Assembly (NCBI GenBank): GCA_002409995.1
Contig: DHOR01000005.1
Span: 1-42,444 of the forward strand
Origin: Hungatella sp. UBA5385
GTDB lineage: Bacteria > Bacillota > Clostridia > Lachnospirales > Lachnospiraceae
DNA length: 42,444 nt
Reading direction: 5' to 3'
Shown here: positions 15,732 to 24,567 of the stretch, piece after piece
How the letters are laid out: each line of letters begins with the position of its first letter
Position numbering within the stretch: the stretch's first letter is position 1
Notes under the pieces: generated by a model
Databases searched by the model: none
The model's input: only the letters and a program-made list of their open reading frames with translations
What the model was told of the DNA's origin: nothing
Made by a program: the position numbers and the translations under genes

Positions 15732-15940
15732 TGTGGATAAGTAGAGGGTTGTTTTTGATTCAAAAGGCTATGTGGATAAGTTCATATTTATCCTTAAGTT
15801 TTCTGGGAGTTATTCACATGCTTTTGAACACGGCAAAGCTTGTCCTCATATGGGGTTTTAAGGCTTTTATACAAATCCACACCCCCTACTACTATTACTA
15901 CTAAAATTAATTATATATTTATATATTTATTTTGTATTTT
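15732..15940. other. oriC: oriC, downstream DnaA-box cluster and unwinding region
   Basis: Between dnaA and dnaN lie DnaA boxes at 15732-15740 minus (9/9), 15771-15779 minus (9/9), 15810-15818 plus (9/9) and a weak one at 15873-15881 plus (7/9). The weak box is followed by a C5 run and then by a row of triplets TAC-TAC-TAT-TAC-TAC-TAA at 15887-15904, which fits the DnaA-trio element on which DnaA assembles on single-stranded DNA in Bacillus. A/T-only sequence (15902-15932) follows and is the likely site of first melting. Another 8/9 box (15954-15962) overlaps the dnaN ribosome binding region. Confidence 0.85.
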
Positions 15941-15965
15941 AACAGCAAAGGAGTTATCAACAATT

Positions 15966-17087
15966 ATGAAATTAACCTTTCAGCAGGATGCCATATTAAA
16001 TGGTATCAATATTGTATTAAAAGCAGTTCCAAGTAAAACAACCATGTCGATACTGGAATGCATCTTCATTGATGCCAGTGGTTCTGAAATTAAACTGACA
16101 GCTAATGACATGGAATTAGGAATTGAAACAGTGGTAGAAGGAACCATTGTTGAAAGAGGAAAGATTGCACTGGATGCAAAGCTTCTGTCTGAGATCGTAA
16201 GAAAGCTTTCCTCTGCAGGTGATTCTCTTGTTACCATTGAAAGTGATGAGAAATTCACAACAACCATTTCCTGTGAGAATTCAGTCTTCCATATTCAGGG
16301 ACGGGATGGAGAAGAATTTGCATATCTTCCCTATATAGAAAGAGATCATTATATCTGTCTTTCACAGTTTACTCTGAAGGAAGTCATTCGTCAGACAATT
16401 TTCTCAATTGCTGCCAATGACAGCAATAAGATGATGACCGGTGAGCTATTTCAGGTAACAGGCAATGAGTTAAAGGTAGTTTCACTGGATGGTCACCGTA
16501 TTTCCATCCGCAATGTGGAACTAAAAGATAACTATAATGATATAAAAGTCATAGTTCCTGGCAAGACTCTCAGTGAGGTCAGCAAGATACTTAGTGGAGA
16601 CAATGAAAAAGAAGTGCTTATTTTCTTCAGCAAGAACCATATCTTGTTTGAATTTGACCATACCATTGTCGTATCACGCCTCATTGATGGAGAGTATTTC
16701 CGTATCGATCAGATGCTTTCCAGTGATTATGAGACCAAATCCACAGTCAACAGAAGAGAACTTCTTGACTGTATTGAGCGTGCAACCATCCTCATCCGTG
16801 AAAATGATAAAAAACCATTGATTATCAACCTTCAGGATCAGGAGATGCAGCTGAAGATGAACTCCAGCTTTGGTTCCATGAATGCAGAGGTCAATGTTCA
16901 CAAAACAGGAAGTGACATTATGATCGGATTTAATCCCAAGTTTTTAATTGATGCGCTTCGCATTATTGATGATGAAGAGGTAACTCTTTATATGCTTAAT
17001 CCCAAGTCCCCATGTTTTATAAAGGATGAGGAAGGAAAATATATCTATTTAATACTGCCTGTAAACTTCAATGCAGCTTCCGTGTAG
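15966..17087 (+). CDS. dnaN: DNA polymerase III beta sliding clamp
   Basis: The ring-shaped processivity clamp of the replicative polymerase. 373 residues with the expected three repeated domains; it begins MKLTFQQDAILNGINIVLKA and ends KYIYLILPVNFNAASV, where the LP-V-x-L-like end is the usual C-terminus. An open frame extends to 15840 through oriC sequence, but that part is low-complexity and has no ribosome site, while AAAGGAG precedes the ATG at 15966. The ribosome binding site of yaaA overlaps its stop codon. Confidence 0.98.
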   Translation: MKLTFQQDAILNGINIVLKAVPSKTTMSILECIFIDASGSEIKLTANDMELGIETVVEGTIVERGKIALDAKLLSEIVRKLSSAGDSLVTIESDEKFTTTISCENSVFHIQGRDGEEFAYLPYIERDHYICLSQFTLKEVIRQTIFSIAANDSNKMMTGELFQVTGNELKVVSLDGHRISIRNVELKDNYNDIKVIVPGKTLSEVSKILSGDNEKEVLIFFSKNHILFEFDHTIVVSRLIDGEYFRIDQMLSSDYETKSTVNRRELLDCIERATILIRENDKKPLIINLQDQEMQLKMNSSFGSMNAEVNVHKTGSDIMIGFNPKFLIDALRIIDDEEVTLYMLNPKSPCFIKDEEGKYIYLILPVNFNAASV

Positions 17088-17097
17088 GGGGATAAGT

Positions 17098-17307
17098 ATG
17101 GAAATCATTAAATTAAGAGATGAATATATTAAACTTGGTCAGGCCCTAAAAGCGGCCGGACTGGTAGGATCAGGAGTCGATGCAAAATATGCCATCGAGG
17201 ATGGTCTTGTAAAGGTAAATGGTGCAGTTGAATACCAAAGAGGAAAAAAATTAAGGGCTGGTGACACTGTCACATTTGAAGGCAACACCATTAAAATCGA
17301 GGAATAG
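17098..17307 (+). CDS. yaaA: S4-domain RNA-binding protein YaaA
   Basis: A 69-residue S4 RNA-binding domain protein found between dnaN and recF in most Firmicutes; in Bacillus it contributes to late 50S ribosome assembly. The S4 core is YIKLGQALKAAGLVGSGVDAKYAIEDGLVKVNGAVEYQRGKKLRAGD. The start is the ATG at 17098 preceded by AGGGGG that overlaps the dnaN stop; the longer frame from 17071 overlaps dnaN and lacks family similarity. It is 8 bases from recF, so the genes are probably translated from one message. Confidence 0.95.
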   Translation: MEIIKLRDEYIKLGQALKAAGLVGSGVDAKYAIEDGLVKVNGAVEYQRGKKLRAGDTVTFEGNTIKIEE

Positions 17308-17315
17308 TAATATCC

Positions 17316-18401
17316 ATGATCATAGAATCTATAGAACTGATAAATTATCGCAATTACAATGAACTACATATGGATTTTAGTCAGGGAACCAACATTCTAT
17401 ATGGCGATAATGCTCAGGGGAAAACTAATATCTTAGAAGCAATCTATGTCTGCGCTACGACAAAATCCCATAGGGGAAGCAAGGATAGGGAAATCATACA
17501 GTTTGACAGGGATGAGTCGCATATCAAGCTAAACCTCAGAAAGAAGGATGTTCCATTCAGAATTGACATGCATTTAAAAAAGAATAAGGCAAAAGGCGTG
17601 GCTGTCAACGGTGTTCCCATCCGGAAAGCCAGCGAACTGTTTGGAATTGTCAATGTTGTATTTTTTTCTCCAGAAGACTTGAATCTTATAAAAAACGGGC
17701 CTGCGGAACGACGCAGGTTTGTTGATTTGGAGTTATGTCAACTTAATAAATTATATGTCCATTCTCTGGTTCAATACAATAAGGTTGTAGTTCAGAGAAA
17801 TAAGCTGTTAAAAGAACTATTTTTCAGACCGGACTATGAGGGAACTCTGGATATCTGGGATATGCAGCTTGTTCAATATGGAAAAGAAGTTATTAAGTAC
17901 AGGGAAGAGTTTGTAAACCAGCTAAATGAGCTGATACAACCCATCCATTATCAGCTTTCAGGAGAAAAGGAGAATTTAAATATTTCCTATGAACCTAATG
18001 TAAAAGCAGCTGATTTTGAGAAAAATTTGAGAAACAGCAGACCACAGGATTTAAAAAACAAATCCACCCTGACAGGTCCCCACAGAGATGATATCAGTTT
18101 TTTCATCAATGATATTGATATCCGTAAATTCGGTTCTCAGGGCCAGCAGCGTACTGCAGCGCTATCTTTAAAGCTTGCAGAAATAGAACTTGTGAAAAAG
18201 ATTGTACATGATTATCCCATACTTTTACTGGATGATGTACTGTCAGAGCTGGACAGCAGCAGACAGCAGCATTTACTGGCAGTAATTAATCATATACAGA
18301 CCATGATTACCTGTACCGGACTGGAGGATTTTGTCAACAACCGGTTCAAAATCGATAAGGTCTTTAAGGTAGTCAGTGGAGCAGTTATTAATGAAAATTA
18401 A
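17316..18401 (+). CDS. recF: DNA replication and repair protein RecF
   Basis: An SMC-like ATPase that helps load RecA at single-strand gaps. 361 residues, full length. Walker A is YGDNAQGKTNILEAIY (about 30-45), the ABC-like signature region is FGSQGQQRTAALSLKLAEIELV (about 271-292) and Walker B is PILLLDDVLSELDSSRQ (about 305-321). It lies 8 bases after yaaA and 18 bases before gyrB, with a ribosome site AGGAGG for gyrB in between. Confidence 0.97.
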   Translation: MIIESIELINYRNYNELHMDFSQGTNILYGDNAQGKTNILEAIYVCATTKSHRGSKDREIIQFDRDESHIKLNLRKKDVPFRIDMHLKKNKAKGVAVNGVPIRKASELFGIVNVVFFSPEDLNLIKNGPAERRRFVDLELCQLNKLYVHSLVQYNKVVVQRNKLLKELFFRPDYEGTLDIWDMQLVQYGKEVIKYREEFVNQLNELIQPIHYQLSGEKENLNISYEPNVKAADFEKNLRNSRPQDLKNKSTLTGPHRDDISFFINDIDIRKFGSQGQQRTAALSLKLAEIELVKKIVHDYPILLLDDVLSELDSSRQQHLLAVINHIQTMITCTGLEDFVNNRFKIDKVFKVVSGAVINEN

Positions 18402-18419
18402 CTTTTTAGGAGGAAACTT

Positions 18420-20333
18420 ATGAGTCAAGAATATGGTGCTGATCAAATCCAGATATTGGAAGGACTTGAAGCAGTTAGAAAGAGACCCGGTATGTATATC
18501 GGCAGTACTTCCTCAAGAGGACTTCATCATCTTGTATATGAGATCGTAGACAATGCAGTAGATGAGGCTTTAGCTGGTTATTGTGACAGCATTGAGGTTA
18601 CTGTAAATGAAGATAATTCCATCACCGTTAAGGATGATGGACGTGGAATTCCGGTAGGAATTCAGAAAAAAGCAGGGATACCTGCAGTAGAGGTTGCATT
18701 TACCATGCTCCATGCCGGAGGTAAATTCGGCGGCGGCGGATATAAGGTGTCAGGCGGACTTCATGGTGTAGGTGCATCGGTTGTTAATGCTCTTTCCAGT
18801 TGGCTGGAGGTAGAAATCCGTCAGGAAGGCAAGATTTATAAACAGCGTTATGAAAAGGGTAAAACCGTGTATTCATTAAAGGTTATTGGTGAATGCAGTG
18901 AGGATGAACATGGTACTGTCGTTTCTTTTTTACCTGATGATACCATTTTTGAGGAAACAGTTTATGATTATGATACTCTTAAAATTCGATTAAGAGAGAC
19001 AGCATTTTTAACTAAGAACTTAAAGATTATTCTCAGAGATGACAGAGAAGAGAAGCATGAACATGTATTCCATTATGAAGGTGGAATCAAAGAATTTGTT
19101 ACCTATCTCAACAGAAGTAAAACAAGCCTTTACAATGAGGTTTTTTACTGCGAAGGGATGAAAGATGGAATCTATCTGGAAATAGCTATGCAGCACAATG
19201 ATTCCTATAATGAGAATATATACAGCTTTGTAAATAACATAAATACTCCTGAAGGTGGAACTCATCTGTCAGGATTTAAGAATGGTTTAACCAATACTTT
19301 AAATGATTATGCAAGAAAGAATAAACTTTTAAAAGATAATGAATCCAATCTTTCCGGTGAGGATATAAGAGAAGGTTTAACTGCCATTATCAGCATTAAG
19401 CTTGAGGAGCCTCAGTTTGAAGGACAGACAAAGCAGAAACTGGGTAACAGTGAGGCAAGGGGTGTTGTAGACAGCATGTTAAGAGAGCAGTTTACCTATT
19501 TCCTTGAACAGAATCCCAATGTTGCTAAAATTATCTGTGAGAAATCCATCCTTGCACAGAGAGCAAGAGATGCTGCCAGAAAAGCAAGGGATTTAACAAG
19601 AAGAAAGACTGCACTGGAGGGAATGGCACTTCCTGGCAAGCTGGCAGACTGTTCCGATAAAAACCCTGAAAACTGCGAAATTTACATCGTAGAGGGAGAT
19701 TCCGCCGGTGGTTCTGCTAAAACAGCACGATCAAGAGATACTCAGGCCATCCTGCCTCTGAGAGGTAAGATTCTTAATGTAGAAAAAGCAAGACTTGATA
19801 AGATTTTTGCAAATGCAGAGATTAGAGCCATGATTACAGCCTTTGGTACAGGTATTCACGATGATTTTGATATTACCAAGCTGAGATATCATAAGATTAT
19901 TATTATGGCCGATGCCGATGTAGACGGCGCACACATCAATACCCTGCTTCTAACCTTCCTTTACCGCTTTATGCCGGAGCTTATTAAACAGGGATATGTA
20001 TATCTGGCGCAGCCGCCTTTATACAAAATAGAAAAGAACAAAAAATCCTGGTATGCCTACAGTGATGAAGAATTAAATGCAATCCTGAAGGAGATAGGAC
20101 GAGATGGCAACAACAAGATACAGCGTTATAAAGGTCTGGGAGAGATGGATGCACAGCAGCTCTGGGAGACTACTATGGACCCGGAGCACAGAATTCTTCT
20201 TCGCGTCAGCATGGATGAAGAAACTTCCTCAGAGATAGATTTAACATTTACTACTCTGATGGGCGATCAGGTAGAGCCAAGACGTGAATTTATCGAAGCA
20301 AATGCCAAATATGTACAGAATCTTGATGTTTAA
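18420..20333 (+). CDS. gyrB: DNA gyrase subunit B
   Basis: The ATPase subunit of gyrase, which introduces negative supercoils. 637 residues. The GHKL ATPase domain shows EIVDNAVDEALAG, DDGRGIPVG and GLHGVGASVVNALS; the TOPRIM domain shows IVEGDSAGGSAKTARSRDTQAILPLRGKILNVEKA and DADVDGAHINTLLL, and the C-terminus has QRYKGLGEMDAQQLWETTMDPEHR. All key acidic residues of TOPRIM (E, D-x-D) are present. It is 14 bases from gyrA in one operon. Confidence 0.98.
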   Translation: MSQEYGADQIQILEGLEAVRKRPGMYIGSTSSRGLHHLVYEIVDNAVDEALAGYCDSIEVTVNEDNSITVKDDGRGIPVGIQKKAGIPAVEVAFTMLHAGGKFGGGGYKVSGGLHGVGASVVNALSSWLEVEIRQEGKIYKQRYEKGKTVYSLKVIGECSEDEHGTVVSFLPDDTIFEETVYDYDTLKIRLRETAFLTKNLKIILRDDREEKHEHVFHYEGGIKEFVTYLNRSKTSLYNEVFYCEGMKDGIYLEIAMQHNDSYNENIYSFVNNINTPEGGTHLSGFKNGLTNTLNDYARKNKLLKDNESNLSGEDIREGLTAIISIKLEEPQFEGQTKQKLGNSEARGVVDSMLREQFTYFLEQNPNVAKIICEKSILAQRARDAARKARDLTRRKTALEGMALPGKLADCSDKNPENCEIYIVEGDSAGGSAKTARSRDTQAILPLRGKILNVEKARLDKIFANAEIRAMITAFGTGIHDDFDITKLRYHKIIIMADADVDGAHINTLLLTFLYRFMPELIKQGYVYLAQPPLYKIEKNKKSWYAYSDEELNAILKEIGRDGNNKIQRYKGLGEMDAQQLWETTMDPEHRILLRVSMDEETSSEIDLTFTTLMGDQVEPRREFIEANAKYVQNLDV

Positions 20334-20347
20334 TTGGAGGAAATAGA

Positions 20348-22918
20348 ATGGAACCAAATATCTTTGATAAAGTTCATGAAGTGGACTTAAAAAAGACCAT
20401 GGAAAAGTCTTATATTGATTATGCCATGAGCGTAATTGTTTCCAGAGCTCTGCCGGATGTAAGAGACGGATTAAAACCGGTTCAGCGCAGAGTCCTGTAT
20501 TCCATGATAGAGCTTAATAACGGCCCAGACAAACCACATCGTAAGTGTGCGCGTATTGTGGGTGATACCATGGGTAAGTACCATCCTCATGGTGACAGCT
20601 CAATCTATGGAGCATTGGTTAATATGGCACAGGAGTGGTCCACCAGATATCCTCTGGTAGACGGACACGGAAACTTTGGTTCTGTGGATGGTGACGGTGC
20701 AGCTGCTATGCGTTATACAGAGGCCCGTTTAAGCAAGATATCCATGGAAATGCTGGCAGATATTAATAAAGATACCGTTGATTTCAGCCCCAACTTTGAT
20801 GAGACTGAAAAAGAGCCGGATGTATTACCATCCCGTTACCCTAATCTTCTGGTGAACGGTTCTTCCGGTATAGCAGTTGGTATGGCTACTAATATACCAC
20901 CTCACAACTTAAGAGAAGTGGTAAAAGCTGTAGTTAAAATCATTGATAATTATGTGGAAGAAAATAGGGAAACCACAATCGAAGAGGTTATGGAGATTAT
21001 CAAAGGACCTGATTTCCCAACAGGTGCAACCATCCTTGGAAAACGTGGAATTGAAGAAGCATACAGGACCGGACGAGGTAAAGTAAGGGTAAGAGCAGTC
21101 AGTGATATTGAGACTATGCCTAATGGCAAAAGCCGTATTATAGTCACAGAACTTCCTTACATGGTGAATAAAGCCCGTCTTATTGAAAAAATTGCTGAGC
21201 TTGTAAAGGATAAGAGAGTGGATGGCATTACAGACCTTCGGGATGAGTCTGACCGTACAGGTATGAGAATCTGTATCGAGCTTCGACGTGATGTCAATGC
21301 CAATGTTCTTTTAAATCAGCTTCTAAAACATACACAGCTTCAGGATACCTTTGGTGTAAATATGCTGGCTATTGTTAAAAATGAGTCCGGCGGTCTGGAG
21401 CCAAAAGTATTAAACTTAATGGAGATGCTCAACTACTATTTACAGCATCAGAAGGAAGTTGTTACTAGAAGAACAAAATACGATTTAAATAAAGCAGAGG
21501 AGCGGGCTCATATTTTAGAGGGCTTGCTGATCGCTCTTGACAATATTGACCAGATCATTAAAATTATCCGTGGTTCTGCCAATGTACAGATTGCAAAAGC
21601 AGAATTAATGGAACAGTTCGGACTCAGTGATCCTCAGGCCCAGGCCATTGTAGATATGCGTCTCCGTGCATTAACAGGTCTGGAAAGAGAAAGACTTGAG
21701 AATGAATACAAAGAGCTGGAGGCGAAGATTGCAGACTTGAAAGCCATTCTTGCAGATGAAAAACTGCTTCTTGGTATCATCAAAGAGGAGATGACCATCA
21801 TTTCTGATAAATATGGAGATGACAGAAGAACCTCCATTGGATTTGATGAGTACGATATGACAATGGAAGATTTAATTCCTGATGAGGATACCATTGTTGC
21901 TATGACTAAGCTGGGTTATATTAAGAGAATGTCTGTGGACAATTTCAAGGCTCAGAATAGAGGCGGCAGAGGAATTAAGGGAATGCAGACCATTGATGAG
22001 GACTATATTGAAGATTTGATGATGACAACCACTCATCACTTTATTATGTTCTTTACCAATACAGGCCGTGTATACAGGCTGAAGACCTATATGATTCCAG
22101 AAGGAAGCCGTACAGCAAGAGGTACAGCAATTGTAAACCTGCTTCAGCTTCTTCCAGGTGAGAAGATTACCTCGATTATTCCAATGAAGGAATATGATGA
22201 AGATAAATTCCTCTTTATGGCTACCAGAAAAGGTATGGTGAAGAAAACACCGATGAAGGAATATGCCAATGTTCGTAAGAACGGACTGCAGGCCATTGTG
22301 CTGAGAGAAGAGGATGAGCTGATTGAAGTAAAGGCTACAGATAATACCAAGGATATCTTCCTTATCACACAAAAAGGACAGTGTATCCGGTTCCATGAGA
22401 CTGATGTGCGAATTACAGGCCGTGTTTCTATGGGTGTTATAGGTATGAAGCTGAATAAGGACGATCAGGTAGTCGGTATGCAGATGGATTCCCAGGGAGA
22501 AAAGCTTCTCATCGTATCAGCCAATGGTATGGGAAAACGTACCTTGATTGATGAATTTTCACCACAGAAGAGAGGCGGTAAAGGCGTTCTCTGCTATAAG
22601 ATCACTGAAAAAACCGGTGATATAGTGGGTGCTAAGCTGGTTAAAGATGATCATGAAATTATGCTTATTACAACAGAAGGTATTATCATCAGAATTTCTG
22701 TTAATGATATTTCCGTAATAGGAAGAAATACTTCCGGTGTGAAACTGATCAACATTGATCAGGAATCCGATATTACCGTTGCCAGCATTGCAAAGGTACG
22801 GGATAACGGAAGCAAATCTGAAGGAGAAGGACTGGAAGATTTAGAACTGGAAGATATTGCTGAAGAACCGGAGATAGAGGCTGAAGAAGCGGAAACAGAA
22901 GAAAATACTGAGTTATAA
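20348..22918 (+). CDS. gyrA: DNA gyrase subunit A
   Basis: The DNA-cleaving subunit of gyrase, 856 residues. The catalytic tyrosine is Tyr123 in AAAMRYTEARLS. The quinolone region reads HPHGDSSIYGALV: Ser84 equals E. coli Ser83 and is unchanged, while the site equal to E. coli Asp87 is Gly88. The C-terminal beta-pinwheel has six blade repeats and a GyrA box QKRGGKG (near 22568-22588), which marks it as gyrase rather than topoisomerase IV. The last 45 residues are highly acidic. No clear terminator follows; the next transcription unit has its own promoter. Confidence 0.98.
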   Translation: MEPNIFDKVHEVDLKKTMEKSYIDYAMSVIVSRALPDVRDGLKPVQRRVLYSMIELNNGPDKPHRKCARIVGDTMGKYHPHGDSSIYGALVNMAQEWSTRYPLVDGHGNFGSVDGDGAAAMRYTEARLSKISMEMLADINKDTVDFSPNFDETEKEPDVLPSRYPNLLVNGSSGIAVGMATNIPPHNLREVVKAVVKIIDNYVEENRETTIEEVMEIIKGPDFPTGATILGKRGIEEAYRTGRGKVRVRAVSDIETMPNGKSRIIVTELPYMVNKARLIEKIAELVKDKRVDGITDLRDESDRTGMRICIELRRDVNANVLLNQLLKHTQLQDTFGVNMLAIVKNESGGLEPKVLNLMEMLNYYLQHQKEVVTRRTKYDLNKAEERAHILEGLLIALDNIDQIIKIIRGSANVQIAKAELMEQFGLSDPQAQAIVDMRLRALTGLERERLENEYKELEAKIADLKAILADEKLLLGIIKEEMTIISDKYGDDRRTSIGFDEYDMTMEDLIPDEDTIVAMTKLGYIKRMSVDNFKAQNRGGRGIKGMQTIDEDYIEDLMMTTTHHFIMFFTNTGRVYRLKTYMIPEGSRTARGTAIVNLLQLLPGEKITSIIPMKEYDEDKFLFMATRKGMVKKTPMKEYANVRKNGLQAIVLREEDELIEVKATDNTKDIFLITQKGQCIRFHETDVRITGRVSMGVIGMKLNKDDQVVGMQMDSQGEKLLIVSANGMGKRTLIDEFSPQKRGGKGVLCYKITEKTGDIVGAKLVKDDHEIMLITTEGIIIRISVNDISVIGRNTSGVKLINIDQESDITVASIAKVRDNGSKSEGEGLEDLELEDIAEEPEIEAEEAETEENTEL

Positions 22919-22950
22919 TTGAAGAAAAGTAAAAATTAACAAAATTTATA

Positions 22951-22979
22951 TGGAAATACTCCTGAATCTATATTATAAT
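22951..22979 (+). promoter_or_regulatory. Promoter of the riboswitch-corC unit
   Basis: TGGAAA (22951-22956), 17-base spacer, TATAAT (22974-22979). The predicted start near 22986 falls just before the aptamer that begins at 22992. Confidence 0.7.
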
Positions 22980-22991
22980 GGATTCTGTATA

Positions 22992-23090
22992 TAAAAGGGA
23001 GTAGCCGGCATACTACTGTGCATTCCTAAGCGACAAACACGATTTGAATGTAATTTAAATCCGCTGGGAATTGAAATGGCAAGACTTTTA
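22992..23090 (+). ncRNA. yybP-ykoY (Mn2+) riboswitch aptamer
   Basis: P1 pairs TAAAAG (22992-22997) with CTTTTA (23085-23090). The two conserved strands of the family flank it: GGGAGTAGCC after the 5' P1 strand and GGCAAGAC before the 3' strand. Inside, ATTCC (23022-23026) pairs with GGAAT (23067-23071), AGCG (23029-23032) with CGCT (23062-23065) and GATTT (23041-23045) with AAATC (23057-23061), giving the long second arm. This agrees with the yybP-ykoY consensus, a Mn2+ sensor that turns expression on. It controls the CorC-type gene downstream. Confidence 0.85.
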
Positions 23091-23140
23091 TTGCAGATAC
23101 GTTTGTTTTTTGTATTTGCAATAAGAGCCTTTTTCTTTTA
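23088..23140 (+). terminator. Riboswitch expression-platform terminator
   Basis: TTATTGCAGATAC (23088-23100) pairs with GTATTTGCAATAA (23112-23124), one G-U, followed by a T-rich tract at 23129-23140. Its left arm shares bases 23088-23090 with the 3' strand of aptamer P1, so ligand-stabilised P1 and terminator compete, as expected for an ON switch. Confidence 0.85.
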
Positions 23141-23211
23141 TTAAACTATTGTTTATGGACAGGTATTACCTGTCATGGCTTGATAAAGCCAGAAAAAGGA
23201 GGAATTACACT

Positions 23212-24537
23212 TTGGAAAGTGACCCGGATGCGGCCAATATAGCTGCGCAATTGATACTATTATTGATACTTATTATGGTAAATGCTTTTTTTGCAGGTGC
23301 AGAGATGGCAGTTGTATCTGTGAACAAAAACAAAATCAGGATGCTTGCAGATAATGGCAATAAGAAAGCCGCTTTGATTCAAAGGCTTACAGAAGATTCA
23401 ACAGGATTTTTGTCTACTATTCAGGTAGCCATTACCTTTGCAGGATTCTTCTCCAGTGCGTCAGCAGCTACCGGTATTTCTCAGGTATTGGGAAGTAAGA
23501 TGGCAGCACTTGGAATACCTTATAGTCAGACCATAGCCATGGTATCAGTAACAATTCTATTATCCTATGTTACTTTGGTTTTAGGTGAATTAGTGCCTAA
23601 GAGAATCGCTTTACAGAAAGCGGAAAAATTTAGTTTAATTGCAGTAACACCGATTTATTATGTTTCTAAAATTTTGGCACCATTTATTAAGCTGTTATCA
23701 CTGTCTACCAACGGTATACTGCTGCTTCTGGGGATGAAGACGGAAAATCTGGAAGAAGAAGTTTCAGAAGAAGAAATAAGGTCAATGCTTCAGACAGGAA
23801 GAGAAAGTGGTGTGTTTAATAAGATCGAACAGGATATGATAACATCTATATTCTTATTCGATGATAAGAGAGCAAGAGAGATTATGACCCCCAGACAGGA
23901 TATGATGGTAATTGATATTAATGAGCCAATGGAAGACGTGCTGACTGAGATAGTAAATAGCAGATATTCCAGAATTCCTGTTTATGAGGATGAGATTGAC
24001 AATATAGTAGGTATTCTGTCTATGAAGGATTTTATCATAGAGATGGATGAAAAGGGTGTGAAGAACATTGATATCCGTTCCATTATGCAGAAACCATACT
24101 TTATACCGGAAAACAGAAAAACAGATAATTTATTTCAGGAGATGCAGAAGAATAAGATTAAGATAGCTATCCTGGTAGACGAGTATGGAGGCATTTCAGG
24201 ACTTGTAACTATGGAAGACCTGATAGAGGAGATTGTAGGAGATATTCACGATGAATACGAAGAGGTGGAACCTGAACTGGTTGAAACAGAGCCTCATGTA
24301 TACAAAGCTATTGGTGGTCTTCTGTTATATGACTTGAATGAAGTGCTTCATGAAGAGATTGAGAGTTCCTGTGATACACTGTCCGGTTATCTGATCGAAA
24401 TTTTAGGATATATTCCAAAAGAGGATCAGACTCCAATTGAATTGGAAGATGAAAAGAATGATTATACCATCCTTGAGATGGATGGAAAGGTTATTAAACA
24501 CGTTCTCATCAGAATTAAACAGGGTACCCCTGATTAA
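23212..24537 (+). CDS. CNNM/CBS-domain membrane protein (HlyC/CorC family)
   Basis: A 441-residue protein with an N-terminal CNNM (DUF21) membrane domain of about four hydrophobic segments (about 10-170, with FFAGAEMAVVSVNKNKIRML), a CBS pair (about 195-315, with IMTPRQDMMVID and VDEYGGISGLVTMEDLIEEIVGDI) and a C-terminal CorC/HlyC transporter-associated domain (about 345-435). The family exports or controls divalent cations, mostly Mg2+ and Co2+. TTG at 23212 is chosen because AGGAGG ends 9 bases before it; earlier in-frame starts lack a site and would run into the leader. A Mn2+ riboswitch lies upstream, suggesting a part in manganese homeostasis (inference). 30 bases separate it from the OadB-like gene. 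Confidence 0.88.
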   Translation: MESDPDAANIAAQLILLLILIMVNAFFAGAEMAVVSVNKNKIRMLADNGNKKAALIQRLTEDSTGFLSTIQVAITFAGFFSSASAATGISQVLGSKMAALGIPYSQTIAMVSVTILLSYVTLVLGELVPKRIALQKAEKFSLIAVTPIYYVSKILAPFIKLLSLSTNGILLLLGMKTENLEEEVSEEEIRSMLQTGRESGVFNKIEQDMITSIFLFDDKRAREIMTPRQDMMVIDINEPMEDVLTEIVNSRYSRIPVYEDEIDNIVGILSMKDFIIEMDEKGVKNIDIRSIMQKPYFIPENRKTDNLFQEMQKNKIKIAILVDEYGGISGLVTMEDLIEEIVGDIHDEYEEVEPELVETEPHVYKAIGGLLLYDLNEVLHEEIESSCDTLSGYLIEILGYIPKEDQTPIELEDEKNDYTILEMDGKVIKHVLIRIKQGTPD

Positions 24538-24567
24538 TATAACTTGCTAAAACTAAGGAGGTTACAA

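Noticed and set aside
15840..15965. Upstream extension of the dnaN frame.
   Set aside because: This part crosses the DnaA-trio and A/T-only region of oriC and has no ribosome binding site; the family start is at 15966.
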